64,000 bases of DNA from Guptibacillus algicola (GCF_020171805.1 NZ_JAIVAF010000003.1:62001-126000); one strand, 5' to 3'; shown: positions 46,039 to 55,453, numbered from the stretch's first letter. Notes: generated from the letters alone by a model not told the origin. A program made the numbers and translations.

Positions 46039-47702
46039 ATTTCACAAAGAAAGTAGAGAGTCTACTCCAAACCATTTATGGTGAGGAGTATTCTCCATCA
46101 TACAAAGAACAAGTTGTGAACATGGTCAGGGAATGGAAGCAGAAGAACTGGCAAGATATCTCGCCATTAACAGAAAAGAACGTTTATCTTATCACGTATG
46201 GTGATGCGATTCGAAAAGACGATGAGCCAACGTTACAAACGCTCAACACATTCATTAATGAATACGCGAAGAATGAAATTACTGACGTTCACTTACTGCC
46301 GATGTTTCCATACACGTCTGACGATGGTTTTTCAGTCGTCGATTACCGTGAAATTCATACGGATTTAGGAGACTGGTCAGATGTCGAACGCCTTTCACAG
46401 AACTACCGCCTCATGTTTGATTTCGTGACGAATCACATGTCGAAATCGAGTAAATGGTTCCAAGGGTATTTGAACGATGATCCGACGTATGCGAACTATT
46501 TTATAGGTGAAGAAGAAGGGTTCGATTCGTCGAACGTGGTTCGTCCGCGTACATCGCCATTGTTCCATCAGTACGATAACGGGAAGACGGCTTGGACGAC
46601 GTTCAGTGAGGATCAAGTCGACATCAACTTCAGGCATTTCCCAGCTCTATTTGAGATGACGACGATTTTACTTGAGTATGCCTACCGCGGTGGCACGAGC
46701 ATCCGGTTAGATGCGATCGGATTTATGTGGAAGGAATCTGGCACAACGTCGATCCACCTTCCGCAAACGCATGCTATCATTCAACTGTGGCGCGAAATGT
46801 TAGAAGAGCTTGAGCTCAACACGATTCTAATCACGGAGACGAACGTTCCGCACAAAGAGAACATCAGCTACTTTGGAAATGGGAAAAACGAGGCGCACAT
46901 GGTGTATCAATTTTCGCTACCGCCACTCGTGCTCCACACGTTTACGACTCACAATACACGGACGCTCACAGACTGGGCGAATACAATCGATAAAGTATCT
47001 GATCGAGCGACATACTTCAATTTCCTAGCAAGTCATGACGGAATTGGCATGCGTCCGACAGAGGGGATTTTAGAAGAGGAAGAACGCGTTGCTCTTGCGG
47101 ATAAGGTGCTTGAGAACGGTGGACGCGTGTCGTATAAAAGTAATCCAGATGGCACAGAGTCACCTTACGAGCTGAACATCAACTACATGGACGCGCTTAT
47201 CAATCGTGACGAAACTGATGAAGATACGCAGATTCAAAAGATGCTTGCTGCGCATTCGATTTTGTTTTCTGTGATGGGGGTGCCTGCGGTTTACTATCAT
47301 TCTCTGCTAGGTTCCGAGAATGACTATGAGGGGCTTGAGTCGTCAGGCATCAACCGACGAATCAACCGTGAAAAGTTCGAGTATCATGAACTTGTTGAGC
47401 AGCTCACGTCTTCAAAAAGAAGAAGTGACGTGTTCAATGGCATGAAGACCTTGATCCGTAAGCGTCAGAATGAATCAGCCTTTAATCCTTTTGCAAATCA
47501 GGAAATCATCAACGTAGATGAAAAGGTATTTTCGTTGATTCGTAGAAATGAAGAGACGGGAGAATCGATACTTTTCGTTGTGAACGCAGCGAATGAAGAA
47601 GTAACGATCGACCTTCCATTTAGCGGGTATGACCTTATTAGTGAGGAAAATGTTGAGGCAAAAGCTACGCTCGGACCATATCAATACATGTGGATAAAAT
47701 AG
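46035..47702 (+). CDS. GH13_18 phosphorylase, probable glucosylglycerate phosphorylase
   Basis: A 555-residue alpha-amylase-fold enzyme of the sucrose-phosphorylase type. Visible: VHLLPMFPYTSDDGFSVVDY, the nucleophile Asp in TSIRLDAIGFMWKESG, the acid/base Glu in ILITETNVPHKENISYFG and the third acidic residue in FLASHDGIGMRP. Subfamily 18 contains sucrose, sucrose-6F-phosphate and 2-O-glucosylglycerate phosphorylases (EC 2.4.1.352). The GH38 gene upstream and glycerate kinase gene downstream make glucosylglycerate the best guess: phosphate plus glucosylglycerate gives glucose-1-phosphate and glycerate. The ATG overlaps the stop of the GH38 gene (ATGA). If the PTS phosphorylates its substrate, a 6-phospho form might be used. 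Confidence 0.85.
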   Translation: MNFTKKVESLLQTIYGEEYSPSYKEQVVNMVREWKQKNWQDISPLTEKNVYLITYGDAIRKDDEPTLQTLNTFINEYAKNEITDVHLLPMFPYTSDDGFSVVDYREIHTDLGDWSDVERLSQNYRLMFDFVTNHMSKSSKWFQGYLNDDPTYANYFIGEEEGFDSSNVVRPRTSPLFHQYDNGKTAWTTFSEDQVDINFRHFPALFEMTTILLEYAYRGGTSIRLDAIGFMWKESGTTSIHLPQTHAIIQLWREMLEELELNTILITETNVPHKENISYFGNGKNEAHMVYQFSLPPLVLHTFTTHNTRTLTDWANTIDKVSDRATYFNFLASHDGIGMRPTEGILEEEERVALADKVLENGGRVSYKSNPDGTESPYELNINYMDALINRDETDEDTQIQKMLAAHSILFSVMGVPAVYYHSLLGSENDYEGLESSGINRRINREKFEYHELVEQLTSSKRRSDVFNGMKTLIRKRQNESAFNPFANQEIINVDEKVFSLIRRNEETGESILFVVNAANEEVTIDLPFSGYDLISEENVEAKATLGPYQYMWIK

Positions 47703-47716
47703 TAAAGGGTGATGAA

Positions 47717-48862
47717 ATGAACATCGTCATCGCACCAGATTCGTTTAAAGAAAGCTTAACAGCGAAAGAAGTATGTGCTGCGGTACAAGCGGGATTCGAA
47801 AAAGTATATAGTGATGCAACGTATATCCATCTTCCGATCGGTGACGGTGGGGAAGGGACCGTCCAGTCTGTTGTTGATGCGACGGGTGGTGAGTTCATCA
47901 CGATGAACGTGACGGGCCCACTCGGTTATGATGTACAAGCATTCTATGGACTTACGGGTGATGGAAAGACAGCCATCATCGAAATGGCAGCAGCGTCCGG
48001 ACTGCACCTCGTTCCAAGAGGAAAGCGAAATCCGCTTGTCACGACGACGTTTGGAACTGGTGAATTAATCTTAGACGCTCTGAACAAGGGGGTCGAACGG
48101 GTTGTCCTTGGACTTGGTGGCTCCGCGACGAACGATGGTGGCGCAGGCATGGCGCAAGCGCTCGGTGCGAAGTTAGTAGATTCTGATGGTCGCGAACTTC
48201 CGCATGGAGGGAAGGCGTTGTGTAAGCTTCATTCAATCGATGTTTCTAATCTCGATTATCGATTAACAGACGTCGCGATCGAAGCAGCATGTGATGTAAC
48301 AAACCCTTTGACGGGTTCAACTGGTGCTTCAGCTGTTTTCGGACCTCAAAAGGGTGCAACGAAAGTGATGGTTGAAGAACTTGATGAATGCCTGGCACAC
48401 TATGCAGATGTTATTCAACGAGACCTTGGGAAGTCTGTGGATTCTGTTCAAGGAGCTGGAGCGGCAGGTGGTCTTGGTGCTGGAATCTTTGCCTTTTTAG
48501 ACGGGGAGTTACGGAGTGGAATCGATCTTGTGCTCGACGTTATCTCGTTTGAGGATGAAATTAAGGGAGCGGACCTCTTGATTACAGGTGAAGGTCGTAT
48601 CGATTCACAAACGATTCATGGAAAAGCGCCTGTTGGCGTTGCAAAACGAGCGAAAGCACTTCAGCCTGATCTCCCTGTGATTGCGATCGCTGGCAGTATT
48701 GGAGAGGGTTATGAAGCTGTTTATGATCATGGCATCGACGCTGTATTAAGTGTGGTGAATGGTGTTGTGACGCTTGATGAGGCGCTTGAAAGTGGTGCTT
48801 CTAATGTGGAGAAGACGGCGGAGAATATTGCGAGAGTGTTGAAGGTTAAGAAGAATTTATAG
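47717..48862 (+). CDS. glxK: Glycerate kinase (type 1, GlxK/GarK family)
   Basis: A 381-residue kinase that phosphorylates D-glycerate to 2-phosphoglycerate, an entry into lower glycolysis. Family motifs: IVIAPDSFKESLTAKEVC, LPIGDGGEGTVQSVVDA, LGLGGSATNDGGAGMAQALG and TGEGRIDSQTIHGKAPVGVA. The start is the ATG at 47717 after AAAGGGTGATGA; the frame is open to 47690. It lies 14 bp after the phosphorylase gene and is the last gene of the operon, where it would consume the glycerate set free by both the GH38 and GH13 enzymes. Confidence 0.95.
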   Translation: MNIVIAPDSFKESLTAKEVCAAVQAGFEKVYSDATYIHLPIGDGGEGTVQSVVDATGGEFITMNVTGPLGYDVQAFYGLTGDGKTAIIEMAAASGLHLVPRGKRNPLVTTTFGTGELILDALNKGVERVVLGLGGSATNDGGAGMAQALGAKLVDSDGRELPHGGKALCKLHSIDVSNLDYRLTDVAIEAACDVTNPLTGSTGASAVFGPQKGATKVMVEELDECLAHYADVIQRDLGKSVDSVQGAGAAGGLGAGIFAFLDGELRSGIDLVLDVISFEDEIKGADLLITGEGRIDSQTIHGKAPVGVAKRAKALQPDLPVIAIAGSIGEGYEAVYDHGIDAVLSVVNGVVTLDEALESGASNVEKTAENIARVLKVKKNL

Positions 48863-48889
48863 TTACACGTAAAAATGATTGTTTAGTAG

Positions 48890-48942
48890 TGCCTGTCTTT
48901 AACTATGTTTTATGAGCATAGTTGAAGATGGGTGTTTTTTTG
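48890..48942 (+). terminator. Probable terminator of the glycosylglycerate operon
   Basis: CTTTAACTATG-ttttatgag-CATAGTTGAAG, extended by partly paired flanks (GCCTGT/ATGGGT), followed by GTTTTTTTG; 27 bp after the glycerate kinase stop. Confidence 0.75.
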
Positions 48943-49027
48943 CAGGATAACTAACGAAACTTTTCTATTACCCATGCGTAATAATAGTGAGGTAGTTAAT
49001 ATAGTTTTAAGTTAATGGAGGGTATCA

Positions 49028-49771
49028 ATGTCAATCGCCACTTATTCAAAGTTTGCTCGCTTTAAGGAATCCATTTACTCTTTACCTGAGCACCCTGTTG
49101 AAGAAGATCTAATACATGAAGATTTTTTACTTGAACGGGTAGAACAGAAGAAGCTTGAAGTGTACTATGCTCCATTTGAACATGTGAATGAGAATGCAAA
49201 AGTTGTAATAGTAGGGATAACTCCAGGTCTTCATCAAATGAAAAAGTCATTTGAGACGGTGAGAAATATGAGGGACGAAACAAAAGAGGATAATGCCATA
49301 TTAAAACAAGTGAAAAATAATTCTAGCTTCGAGGGGCCGATGAGAAAGAACCTAGTTAATATGTTAGATGAGCTGAATGTCCATCATTATTTAGGCTTGT
49401 CGTCGACGATAGAATTGTTTGGTAGTGCTAGTCATCTAGTACAAACTACTTCTATACTTCCTTATCCAGTTTTTCGAGATGGGAAGAATTACAGTGGAGC
49501 AACTCCCCAGATATTAAAAACACCATTACTTAGAAGCTATGCTCTCGAGAATTTCCCTACAGAATTAAGCAAACTCTCTAACCCACTTATCATTCCATTA
49601 GGGGTCAATGTGTCCCGAGTATTAAGTTACCTTTCAGACAATGGCTATATTTCTAGTTGTTCGGTATTAACTGGGTTTCCACACCCATCAGGAGCGAACG
49701 GTAATCGCGTAAAACAATTTGAAGAATATAAAGAATCTATGAAAAAAACGATTGAGTTATATTTCAGGTAA
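49028..49771 (+). CDS. Uracil-DNA glycosylase-fold protein (GITPG/HPSGAN motifs)
   Basis: A 247-residue protein. Two motifs of the UDG superfamily are visible at the right distance: KVVIVGITPGLHQ (GITPG, residues 63-67; compare GINPG of MUG and GMNPG of SMUG enzymes) and TGFPHPSGANGNRVKQF (HPSGAN, residues 219-224; compare HPSP/NPSG motif). A middle segment, TSILPYPVFRDGKNYSG, fits the central part of the fold. The usual Asn/Asp of family 1-3 motif A is replaced (GITPG), so base specificity is unknown. The gene is AT-rich against its neighbours. ATG behind TGGAGGGTATCA. It is followed after 76 bp by a GIY-YIG nuclease gene, and I infer a joint role on damaged or modified DNA. Confidence 0.75.
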   Translation: MSIATYSKFARFKESIYSLPEHPVEEDLIHEDFLLERVEQKKLEVYYAPFEHVNENAKVVIVGITPGLHQMKKSFETVRNMRDETKEDNAILKQVKNNSSFEGPMRKNLVNMLDELNVHHYLGLSSTIELFGSASHLVQTTSILPYPVFRDGKNYSGATPQILKTPLLRSYALENFPTELSKLSNPLIIPLGVNVSRVLSYLSDNGYISSCSVLTGFPHPSGANGNRVKQFEEYKESMKKTIELYFR

Positions 49772-49847
49772 TTAACTTGAAGGACTAGTAGAAAGTTATC
49801 CTGGCACTGATTTTTTGATAAAGAGAAGAAAGATGAGGTGTAATATA

Positions 49848-50738
49848 ATGACCGTATCTAGTGAAAAAGGGAAGTATGGAGCACTACAAGATTACTTGCG
49901 AAGTAAAATCACAGAACAGGAAGAAATATGGTTAACCTTTGGAGAAATTGAAAGTATCTTGGGATTCCCCCTACCTAGATCAGCTTCTACATATAATGCC
50001 TGGTGGGCAAACGAAATGAAGTCTCACTCACATGCAAGAGCATGGCTTGAAGTTGGCTTTAAAGTGGAAGGTTTGAAATTAGGGGAGTCGGTAAAGTTTA
50101 AATATATAGGAAAAAGTGAGACACCAAACCAAATCTGTTTAAAGACTGCGTATGATACATATACTTTTGCCTATACGTCCTTACACTTTAATAATATAAA
50201 TGAAAAGGATATCTTTGCTCGGAAGAACAATCGTACTGTGGAACAAACAATTGACCATCATCGTTACCATAATCTTAAAGATGAAGTGAAAAACCTGTAT
50301 CCATCTAAGTTATCTCTTCCCTTAGGAGAGTTTCTACTAGAATTAAAAGAGTCTGATGATCTATTTTATCAAAACTTCCTCAATCGCTATGGTGATTTAG
50401 AGTATAGTAGCTTCTCAATTGAGAGCAAAGAAGAAAAGAATCTTAAAGGCTTGTACACTTATATTTCACAAGGCGAAGTGAAATATATCGGACGCTGTCT
50501 TGATGATTTCGGTAAGAGAATAAATAAAGGGTATGGTGTAATTCATCCAAAGAATTGCTTTAAAGATGGACAAGCTACCAATTGTCACCTCAATGCTCTT
50601 ATCACTAAGGAACAAAAAAGTAACGAGATTTCTCTCTATTTATTGCCAATGGAAAACGAGGCAGACATCAAAGAAACAGAGATGGCATTAATAAGTGCCT
50701 ATAATCCTGAGTGGAACATAGTTGGCAAGAAAGGATAG
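49848..50738 (+). CDS. DUF7662 and GIY-YIG endonuclease fusion
   Basis: A 296-residue protein. The start is the ATG at 49848 behind GATGAGGTGTAATATA. Residues 6-85 match the DUF7662 pattern (KYGALQDYLRSK, LTFGEIESILGFPLPRSA, YNAWWAN, HSHARAWLEVGFKVE), a domain whose role is unknown but which often occurs near restriction-like genes. Residues 200-296 are a GIY-YIG nuclease: GLYTY then KYIGRCLDDFGKRINKGYG (catalytic Tyr and Arg), the Glu in KETEMALISAYNPEWN. The middle is charged and linker-like. It is a neighbour of a UDG-fold gene in the same direction. The pair is unlike the surrounding genes in base composition and may be a horizontally moved defence or repair cassette (inference). Confidence 0.82.
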   Translation: MTVSSEKGKYGALQDYLRSKITEQEEIWLTFGEIESILGFPLPRSASTYNAWWANEMKSHSHARAWLEVGFKVEGLKLGESVKFKYIGKSETPNQICLKTAYDTYTFAYTSLHFNNINEKDIFARKNNRTVEQTIDHHRYHNLKDEVKNLYPSKLSLPLGEFLLELKESDDLFYQNFLNRYGDLEYSSFSIESKEEKNLKGLYTYISQGEVKYIGRCLDDFGKRINKGYGVIHPKNCFKDGQATNCHLNALITKEQKSNEISLYLLPMENEADIKETEMALISAYNPEWNIVGKKG

Positions 50739-50753
50739 AATTTAGAATGGATA

Positions 50754-50780
50754 AGAGGTCAGGAAAATACCTGACCCCTT
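50754..50780. terminator. Palindrome between convergent genes, GGTCAGG type
   Basis: AGAGGTCAGG-aaaata-CCTGACCCCT, 10-bp stem with one mismatch, between the nuclease gene and the convergent acetyltransferase. One of four GGTCAGG...CCTGACC inverted repeats in the window; probably works as a bidirectional terminator. Confidence 0.65.
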
Positions 50781-50791
50781 AGTGAAAATAA

Positions 50792-51322
50792 TTATAAGAT
50801 GTATTCCAATTGAATATCTCGAGGTTCCCTCATATAAATTTCCTCATTAATCTCTTCCGCAAGCACACATCCCATACGAGAATAGAAACCTTGCGTTTCG
50901 ATTGAAGGGTGTGCGCCTATGTATAATTTGTCTGCACCTAATTGGATCGCAACGCTGGTTACCACTTTGAAAAGTTCTTTTCCGATTCCTTTTCCGCGAT
51001 GTTCATTAGAAACATGGATATAAGATAGTTCACGGTAGCAGGAATGCTGTCCAAACTCTCCAGGCTCGATTACCGCAAATCCTACAACGCCCGCATCATC
51101 ATTTGCCACAATCACTGCGCCACCCTGATCGATGACATGTCGAAAGTGTTGGACAATCTCACGTTTTCGAGCTAGGTGCCATTCATCCTCGAAGGTATCT
51201 TCTTTTTCTACTAAACTTCCAGACTCGTTAACAAGGACTTTCGTCGTTGCTTGATCTCTTTGGAAGGAGTCTAGCATGGTGTCTTTTATTTTAGAACTGT
51301 CTAATCGTTTAATCGTAACCAT
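50792..51322 (-). CDS. GNAT family N-acetyltransferase
   Basis: A 176-residue acetyltransferase. The acetyl-CoA loop is ELSYIHVSNEHRGKGIGKEL (R/Q-x-x-G-x-G/A = RGKGIG) and the end motif is IGAHPSIETQGFYSRMGCVLAEEI. Start ATG with GGAGCTAAGAA. Substrate unknown. It is divergent from the TetR gene by about 200 bp and convergent to the nuclease gene. Confidence 0.88.
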   Translation of the reverse strand: MVTIKRLDSSKIKDTMLDSFQRDQATTKVLVNESGSLVEKEDTFEDEWHLARKREIVQHFRHVIDQGGAVIVANDDAGVVGFAVIEPGEFGQHSCYRELSYIHVSNEHRGKGIGKELFKVVTSVAIQLGADKLYIGAHPSIETQGFYSRMGCVLAEEINEEIYMREPRDIQLEYIL

Positions 51323-51486
51323 TTCTTAGCTCCTCTGTTGTTCATTCACTATTATTATAAGTCATGAAGCCTAGATTCTCACGGCATCATTTTCTATCTT
51401 TATCGCCTCGTTTGTTTACAATACCTTCACTCTTTTTAGGTCTTACGATTCATTGTTAATGTTTTCCACTGGGGTTACGATAGAGA

Positions 51487-51504
51487 GGAATGAATGTTCA
51501 TTCC
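51487..51504. promoter_or_regulatory. TetR (BM3R1-like) operator upstream of the regulator
   Basis: GGAATGAATGTTCATTCC: two perfect 8-bp arms around TG, 28-30 bp before the TetR gene. It matches the B. megaterium BM3R1/FatR type operator CGGAATGAACGTTCATTCCG (established) except in the two central bases. A second copy lies at 52133. Confidence 0.8.
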
Positions 51505-51531
51505 GCGTAGAAGAACGAAAGGGTGAAGGGT

Positions 51532-52104
51532 ATGAATCCGGAGAACAAACGGGACAGCGTCCTATGCAGTGCGCTTGCTTTATTCGCAGAGCGAGGATTT
51601 GATGCGACAACGATTCCAATGATCGCGAATTCAGCGAATGTTGGTGCTGGCACGATCTACCGTTATTTTGAGAATAAAGAAGTGCTCGGCAACACGTTGT
51701 TTCAAAATTATGTTGTTACATTTATGAAAACGATCGAGGCGCATTATTCAGAAGAGCAGTCGATTCGTCAGCAGTTTCATCATCTTTTTAGAGCGATGGT
51801 GTTGTTTACGAACGAGAATGAACATGCCCTCTATTTTATAAAAAAGCACAGCGGCGCTCATTTTCTAAATGAGGAAAGTCGTGAGGATTTCGTGCAGCTG
51901 CTAAACCTTTTCAGGTCTTTCTTTGAAACTGGTAAGGAACAAGGTGTGATTCGAGAGCTACCTTCTGAAGCACTGATCGCTATTGTTTATGGGGCGTTTC
52001 TTGAACTCCAAAACCTTGTTAGAGTCGGTGAGCTAGTCCCTGATCCAGAGCTTCTTTCTGGAGTAGAAGAAAGTTTATGGGACTCGGTTAGACATCACTC
52101 GTGA
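51532..52104 (+). CDS. TetR family repressor of the CYP102A gene (BM3R1/FatR-like)
   Basis: A 190-residue TetR regulator. HTH at residues 6-50: RDSVLCSALALFAERGFDAT, then IPMIANSANVGAGTIYRYFE, the classical TetR helix. The C-terminal domain is helical and would bind fatty acids if it acts like BM3R1 or FatR. The start is the ATG at 51532; GTG 51523 is also in frame. Identical half-sites lie upstream of this gene (51487) and of the P450 gene (52133), so the protein likely represses itself and the P450, released by long-chain fatty acids. Confidence 0.9.
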   Translation: MNPENKRDSVLCSALALFAERGFDATTIPMIANSANVGAGTIYRYFENKEVLGNTLFQNYVVTFMKTIEAHYSEEQSIRQQFHHLFRAMVLFTNENEHALYFIKKHSGAHFLNEESREDFVQLLNLFRSFFETGKEQGVIRELPSEALIAIVYGAFLELQNLVRVGELVPDPELLSGVEESLWDSVRHHS

Positions 52105-52132
52105 AGAGGACTTACTCTTCATACTACAAACT

Positions 52133-52148
52133 GAATGAACGTTCATTC
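52133..52148. promoter_or_regulatory. TetR (BM3R1-like) operator upstream of the P450 gene
   Basis: GAATGAACGTTCATTC, a perfect 16-bp palindrome identical to the core of the BM3R1 operator of B. megaterium; it lies 35-50 bp before the CYP102A start. Confidence 0.85.
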
Positions 52149-52182
52149 CGCGCGCAATTATTTTAGATGAGGTGATAGATCC

Positions 52183-55100
52183 ATGACAGTGAAGAAATCG
52201 ATTCCACAGCCGAAAACGTACGGCCCTTTAGGAAGTCTCCCTCTTATTGATAAAGAAAAACCAGTACAATCCTATATGAAACTCGCAAAAGAGCTTGGCC
52301 CCATATTCCAATTTCAGTTTCCTGCAAGAACGAGCACATTTATTTCAGGAGCATCCCTTGTAGCTGAGATCAGCGATGAATCTCGTTTTGATAAAAAAGT
52401 CGGACCCGTTCTTCAAAAAGTTCGCGCCTTCGGTGGAGACGGCTTGTTTACAAGTGAAACGGAAGAGCCGAACTGGCAAAAAGCTCATAACATCCTGCTT
52501 CCTAGTTTTAGTCAGCAAGCGATGAAAGGCTATCATTCGAAAATGGTTGACCTTGCGACGCAGCTTGTTCAAAAGTGGGCGCGGCTCAATCCTGATGAAG
52601 AAGTCGATGTGGCGGAAGATATGACACGCTTAACCCTCGATACAATCGGACTTTGTGGGTTCAATTTCCGTTTCAATAGTTTCTACCGTGAAAACAATCA
52701 TCCGTTCATCGATTCGATGGTTCGTGCGATGGATGAAGCGATGTCTCAATCACAGCGTCTTGGTGTCCAAGATAAATTGATGGTTCTTTCAAAGAAGCAG
52801 TTTCGAGAAGATATTGAGTATATGTTTTCGCTTGTCGATGACTTGATCGCTGACCGGAAGAAGACCGGTGATGGAGAGGAAGGCGACCTTCTCGCATATA
52901 TGCTTCAAGGCAAAGATCCTGAAACCGGTGAGCCTCTTGATGATGAGAACATTCGCTTTCAAATCATTACGTTCCTTATTGCTGGCCATGAAACGACAAG
53001 TGGTTTGCTATCGTTTGCGCTTTATTACTTAATGAATAACCCAGACAAACTAGCGAAGGCACAAGAGGAAATGGACCGTGTGGTTGGTGACGATATTCCT
53101 GATTATAAGCAGGTGAAGCAGTTAAAATACATCCGCATGATTCTAAATGAAACGCTCCGATTATGGCCAACGGCACCAGCCTTTTCCCTATACGCGAAAG
53201 AAGATACGACGCTTGGAGGGGACTATGATGTTGCAAAAGGGGATGTGTTTACGCTCCTTCTCCCAGAACTCCATCGTGATACATCCATATGGGGCGAGGA
53301 CGTCGAATCGTTTATTCCTGAACGGTTTGAAGATCCTTCATCGATTCCACAACATGCTTACAAGCCGTTCGGAAATGGACAGCGTGCATGTATCGGACAG
53401 CAGTTCTCAATTCACGAAGCAACGCTCGTACTCGGCATGGTAGTACAGCACTTTGACCTGATCGATCATGAAGATTATGACCTTGAGGTGAAAGAAACGT
53501 TAACCTTAAAACCTGATGGATTCAAGATGAAAGTGAAGCAGCGAAAAGAGTCCATTTCATTTGCCGTTCAGTCTGAGCCTGTTGAAAAAGAAAAGAAAGC
53601 AGCCCATGTAGCTGTAGAACATGCACACGGAACGCCTCTTCTCGTACTCTACGGTTCAAACCTTGGAACAGCAGAAGGCATCGCGCGAGATCTAGCTGAA
53701 ACAGGAAGCCAGCAAGGCTTCAGCACGGACGTTGCTCCACTGAACGAGTATGTAAATGAGCTTCCTCAAGACGGAGCTGTTTTGATCGTATCTGCTTCTT
53801 ACAATGGCAATCCTCCTGACAATGCGGATAAGTTCGTACAATGGCTTGAAGAAATGGAAGAAGGAGAAGTCAGCGGTGTTCAGTACGCAGTCTTTGGCTG
53901 TGGTGATCGCAACTGGGCGAATACGTATCAGCGCATTCCGTCTCTCATTGATGAGAAGTTGAAGCAAAAAGGTGCAACGCGAATAGCAGAAACAGGCTAT
54001 GGTGATGCAAGTGACGATTTTGAAGGTGACTTTGAGAAGTGGGAAGCGACGTTATGGGAGCCTTTGGCAGAAGCCATGAATATCGAGTTGAGTGAAACGA
54101 ACTCAGAGAACAGCGCAATTTCCATGAGCTTCGTCAGCGGTGTGAGTGATACGCCTCTTGCGAGAACACATCATGCTTTTACTGCCATCATCAATCGAAA
54201 CCATGAGCTGCAGCATACAGAAAGCGGAAGAAGCACGCGTCACATTGAACTGATGCTTCCTGACGGCGTTTCCTATAAGGAAGGCGATCACGTTGGAATC
54301 CTACCGCAAAATAGCGATGAGATGGTGAACAGGGTACTCGAACGTTTTTCTCTCAAAGGAGAAGACCACGTGTTGTTGAGTGGCGATTCCGGGAAAGCAG
54401 CGCATCTTCCAACAGAAAAACCAGTAAAGCTACAAGAGTTGCTTTCTTCTTACGTTGAACTTCAAGATCCTGCAATGCGATCTCAAATTCGTACGCTAGC
54501 GGCACACACTGTTTGCCCACCGCACGTGACAGAGCTTGAACAGTTGCTTGAAGACAGCACGTATAAGAGCGAGGTTCTTGAGAAGCGTGTTACAATGCTT
54601 GATCTTGTTGAACATTACATGGCATGTGAGATTCCGTTCGAGAGATTCATCGCGCTGCTTCCACCGTTGAAAGCTCGTTACTACTCGATTTCAAGTTCGC
54701 CACTCTATATGGAACGTGAAGCGAGCTTGACCGTTAGCGTTGTGCGCGACGCAGCATGGAATGGGAATGGCGAGTATAAAGGCGTCGCATCGAATTATCT
54801 TGCAACACGTGAGTTTGGTGACAAAGTGGCGTGCTTCATCAATACGCCTCAGTCAAATTTCCAGGTACCTGAAGACATGGAAACACCAATGGTATTGATC
54901 GGTCCAGGTACAGGAGTCGCACCATTCAGAGGGTTCATTCAGCATCGTCGTGAAATGAAAAAGCGAGGAGCAACGCTTGGAGAAGCCCATCTCTACTTCG
55001 GCTGTCGTAACCCAGAACACGACTTCTTGTATCAAGAGGAGCTCGAACAAGCAGAGAAAGAAGGACTTGTGACGCTTCACACTGCATTCTCTCGTTGCCC

Positions 55101-55347
55101 TGGGGAGCCGAAAACGTATGTCCAACATCGTCTAACTGAAAATGCTGTAGATATTCTACCGCTACTAAGAGACGGTGGACGGTTATACATTTGTGGTGAC
55201 GGAAGTAAAATGGCACCAGAAGTCGAGCAAACGCTCATCGAAAGCTATAGTTCGTTTTATAATAAGACAGAGCAAGAAGCGACCCAGTGGTTAGAAACAC
55301 TTGAGAAAGATGGTCGGTATGCGAAAGACGTATGGGCTGGCGCATGA
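52183..55347 (+). CDS. cyp102A: Bifunctional cytochrome P450/NADPH-P450 reductase (CYP102A, BM3-like)
   Basis: A 1054-residue self-sufficient fatty-acid hydroxylase. Residues 1-455 are the P450: [13 protein letters not shown], oxygen-binding I-helix [15 protein letters not shown], ExxR in [11 protein letters not shown], and heme loop [14 protein letters not shown] (Cys403). Residues about 482-625 are the FMN domain ([32 protein letters not shown]) and 660-1054 the FAD/NADPH domain ([39 protein letters not shown]). The length equals B. megaterium P450 BM3 and B. subtilis CYP102A2/A3. Probably hydroxylates long-chain fatty acids near the omega end. ATG behind GATGAGGTGATAGATCC. Confidence 0.97.
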   Translation: MTVKKSIPQPKTYGPLGSLPLIDKEKPVQSYMKLAKELGPIFQFQFPARTSTFISGASLVAEISDESRFDKKVGPVLQKVRAFGGDGLFTSETEEPNWQKAHNILLPSFSQQAMKGYHSKMVDLATQLVQKWARLNPDEEVDVAEDMTRLTLDTIGLCGFNFRFNSFYRENNHPFIDSMVRAMDEAMSQSQRLGVQDKLMVLSKKQFREDIEYMFSLVDDLIADRKKTGDGEEGDLLAYMLQGKDPETGEPLDDENIRFQIITFLIAGHETTSGLLSFALYYLMNNPDKLAKAQEEMDRVVGDDIPDYKQVKQLKYIRMILNETLRLWPTAPAFSLYAKEDTTLGGDYDVAKGDVFTLLLPELHRDTSIWGEDVESFIPERFEDPSSIPQHAYKPFGNGQRACIGQQFSIHEATLVLGMVVQHFDLIDHEDYDLEVKETLTLKPDGFKMKVKQRKESISFAVQSEPVEKEKKAAHVAVEHAHGTPLLVLYGSNLGTAEGIARDLAETGSQQGFSTDVAPLNEYVNELPQDGAVLIVSASYNGNPPDNADKFVQWLEEMEEGEVSGVQYAVFGCGDRNWANTYQRIPSLIDEKLKQKGATRIAETGYGDASDDFEGDFEKWEATLWEPLAEAMNIELSETNSENSAISMSFVSGVSDTPLARTHHAFTAIINRNHELQHTESGRSTRHIELMLPDGVSYKEGDHVGILPQNSDEMVNRVLERFSLKGEDHVLLSGDSGKAAHLPTEKPVKLQELLSSYVELQDPAMRSQIRTLAAHTVCPPHVTELEQLLEDSTYKSEVLEKRVTMLDLVEHYMACEIPFERFIALLPPLKARYYSISSSPLYMEREASLTVSVVRDAAWNGNGEYKGVASNYLATREFGDKVACFINTPQSNFQVPEDMETPMVLIGPGTGVAPFRGFIQHRREMKKRGATLGEAHLYFGCRNPEHDFLYQEELEQAEKEGLVTLHTAFSRCPGEPKTYVQHRLTENAVDILPLLRDGGRLYICGDGSKMAPEVEQTLIESYSSFYNKTEQEATQWLETLEKDGRYAKDVWAGA

Positions 55348-55364
55348 TACAACGAACGTAAAAG

Positions 55365-55397
55365 AAGGATGAGGTCCATAGGGGCTTCATCCTTTTT
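55365..55397 (+). terminator. Rho-independent terminator of the P450 gene
   Basis: AAGGATGA-ggtccataggggc-TTCATCC followed by TTTTT, 18 bp after the stop codon. Confidence 0.8.
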
Positions 55398-55403
55398 GTG
55401 TGT

Positions 55404-55429
55404 AGGGGTCAGGCACGTGCCTGACCCCT
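55404..55429. repeat. Perfect 26-bp palindrome AGGGGTCAGG...
   Basis: AGGGGTCAGGCACGTGCCTG continuing to ACCCCT, fully self-complementary; followed by TTTTGT. It lies behind another terminator and belongs to the dispersed GGTCAGG/CCTGACC group. Confidence 0.85.
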
Positions 55430-55453
55430 TTTGTAAAAAAATATAAAAAACAA

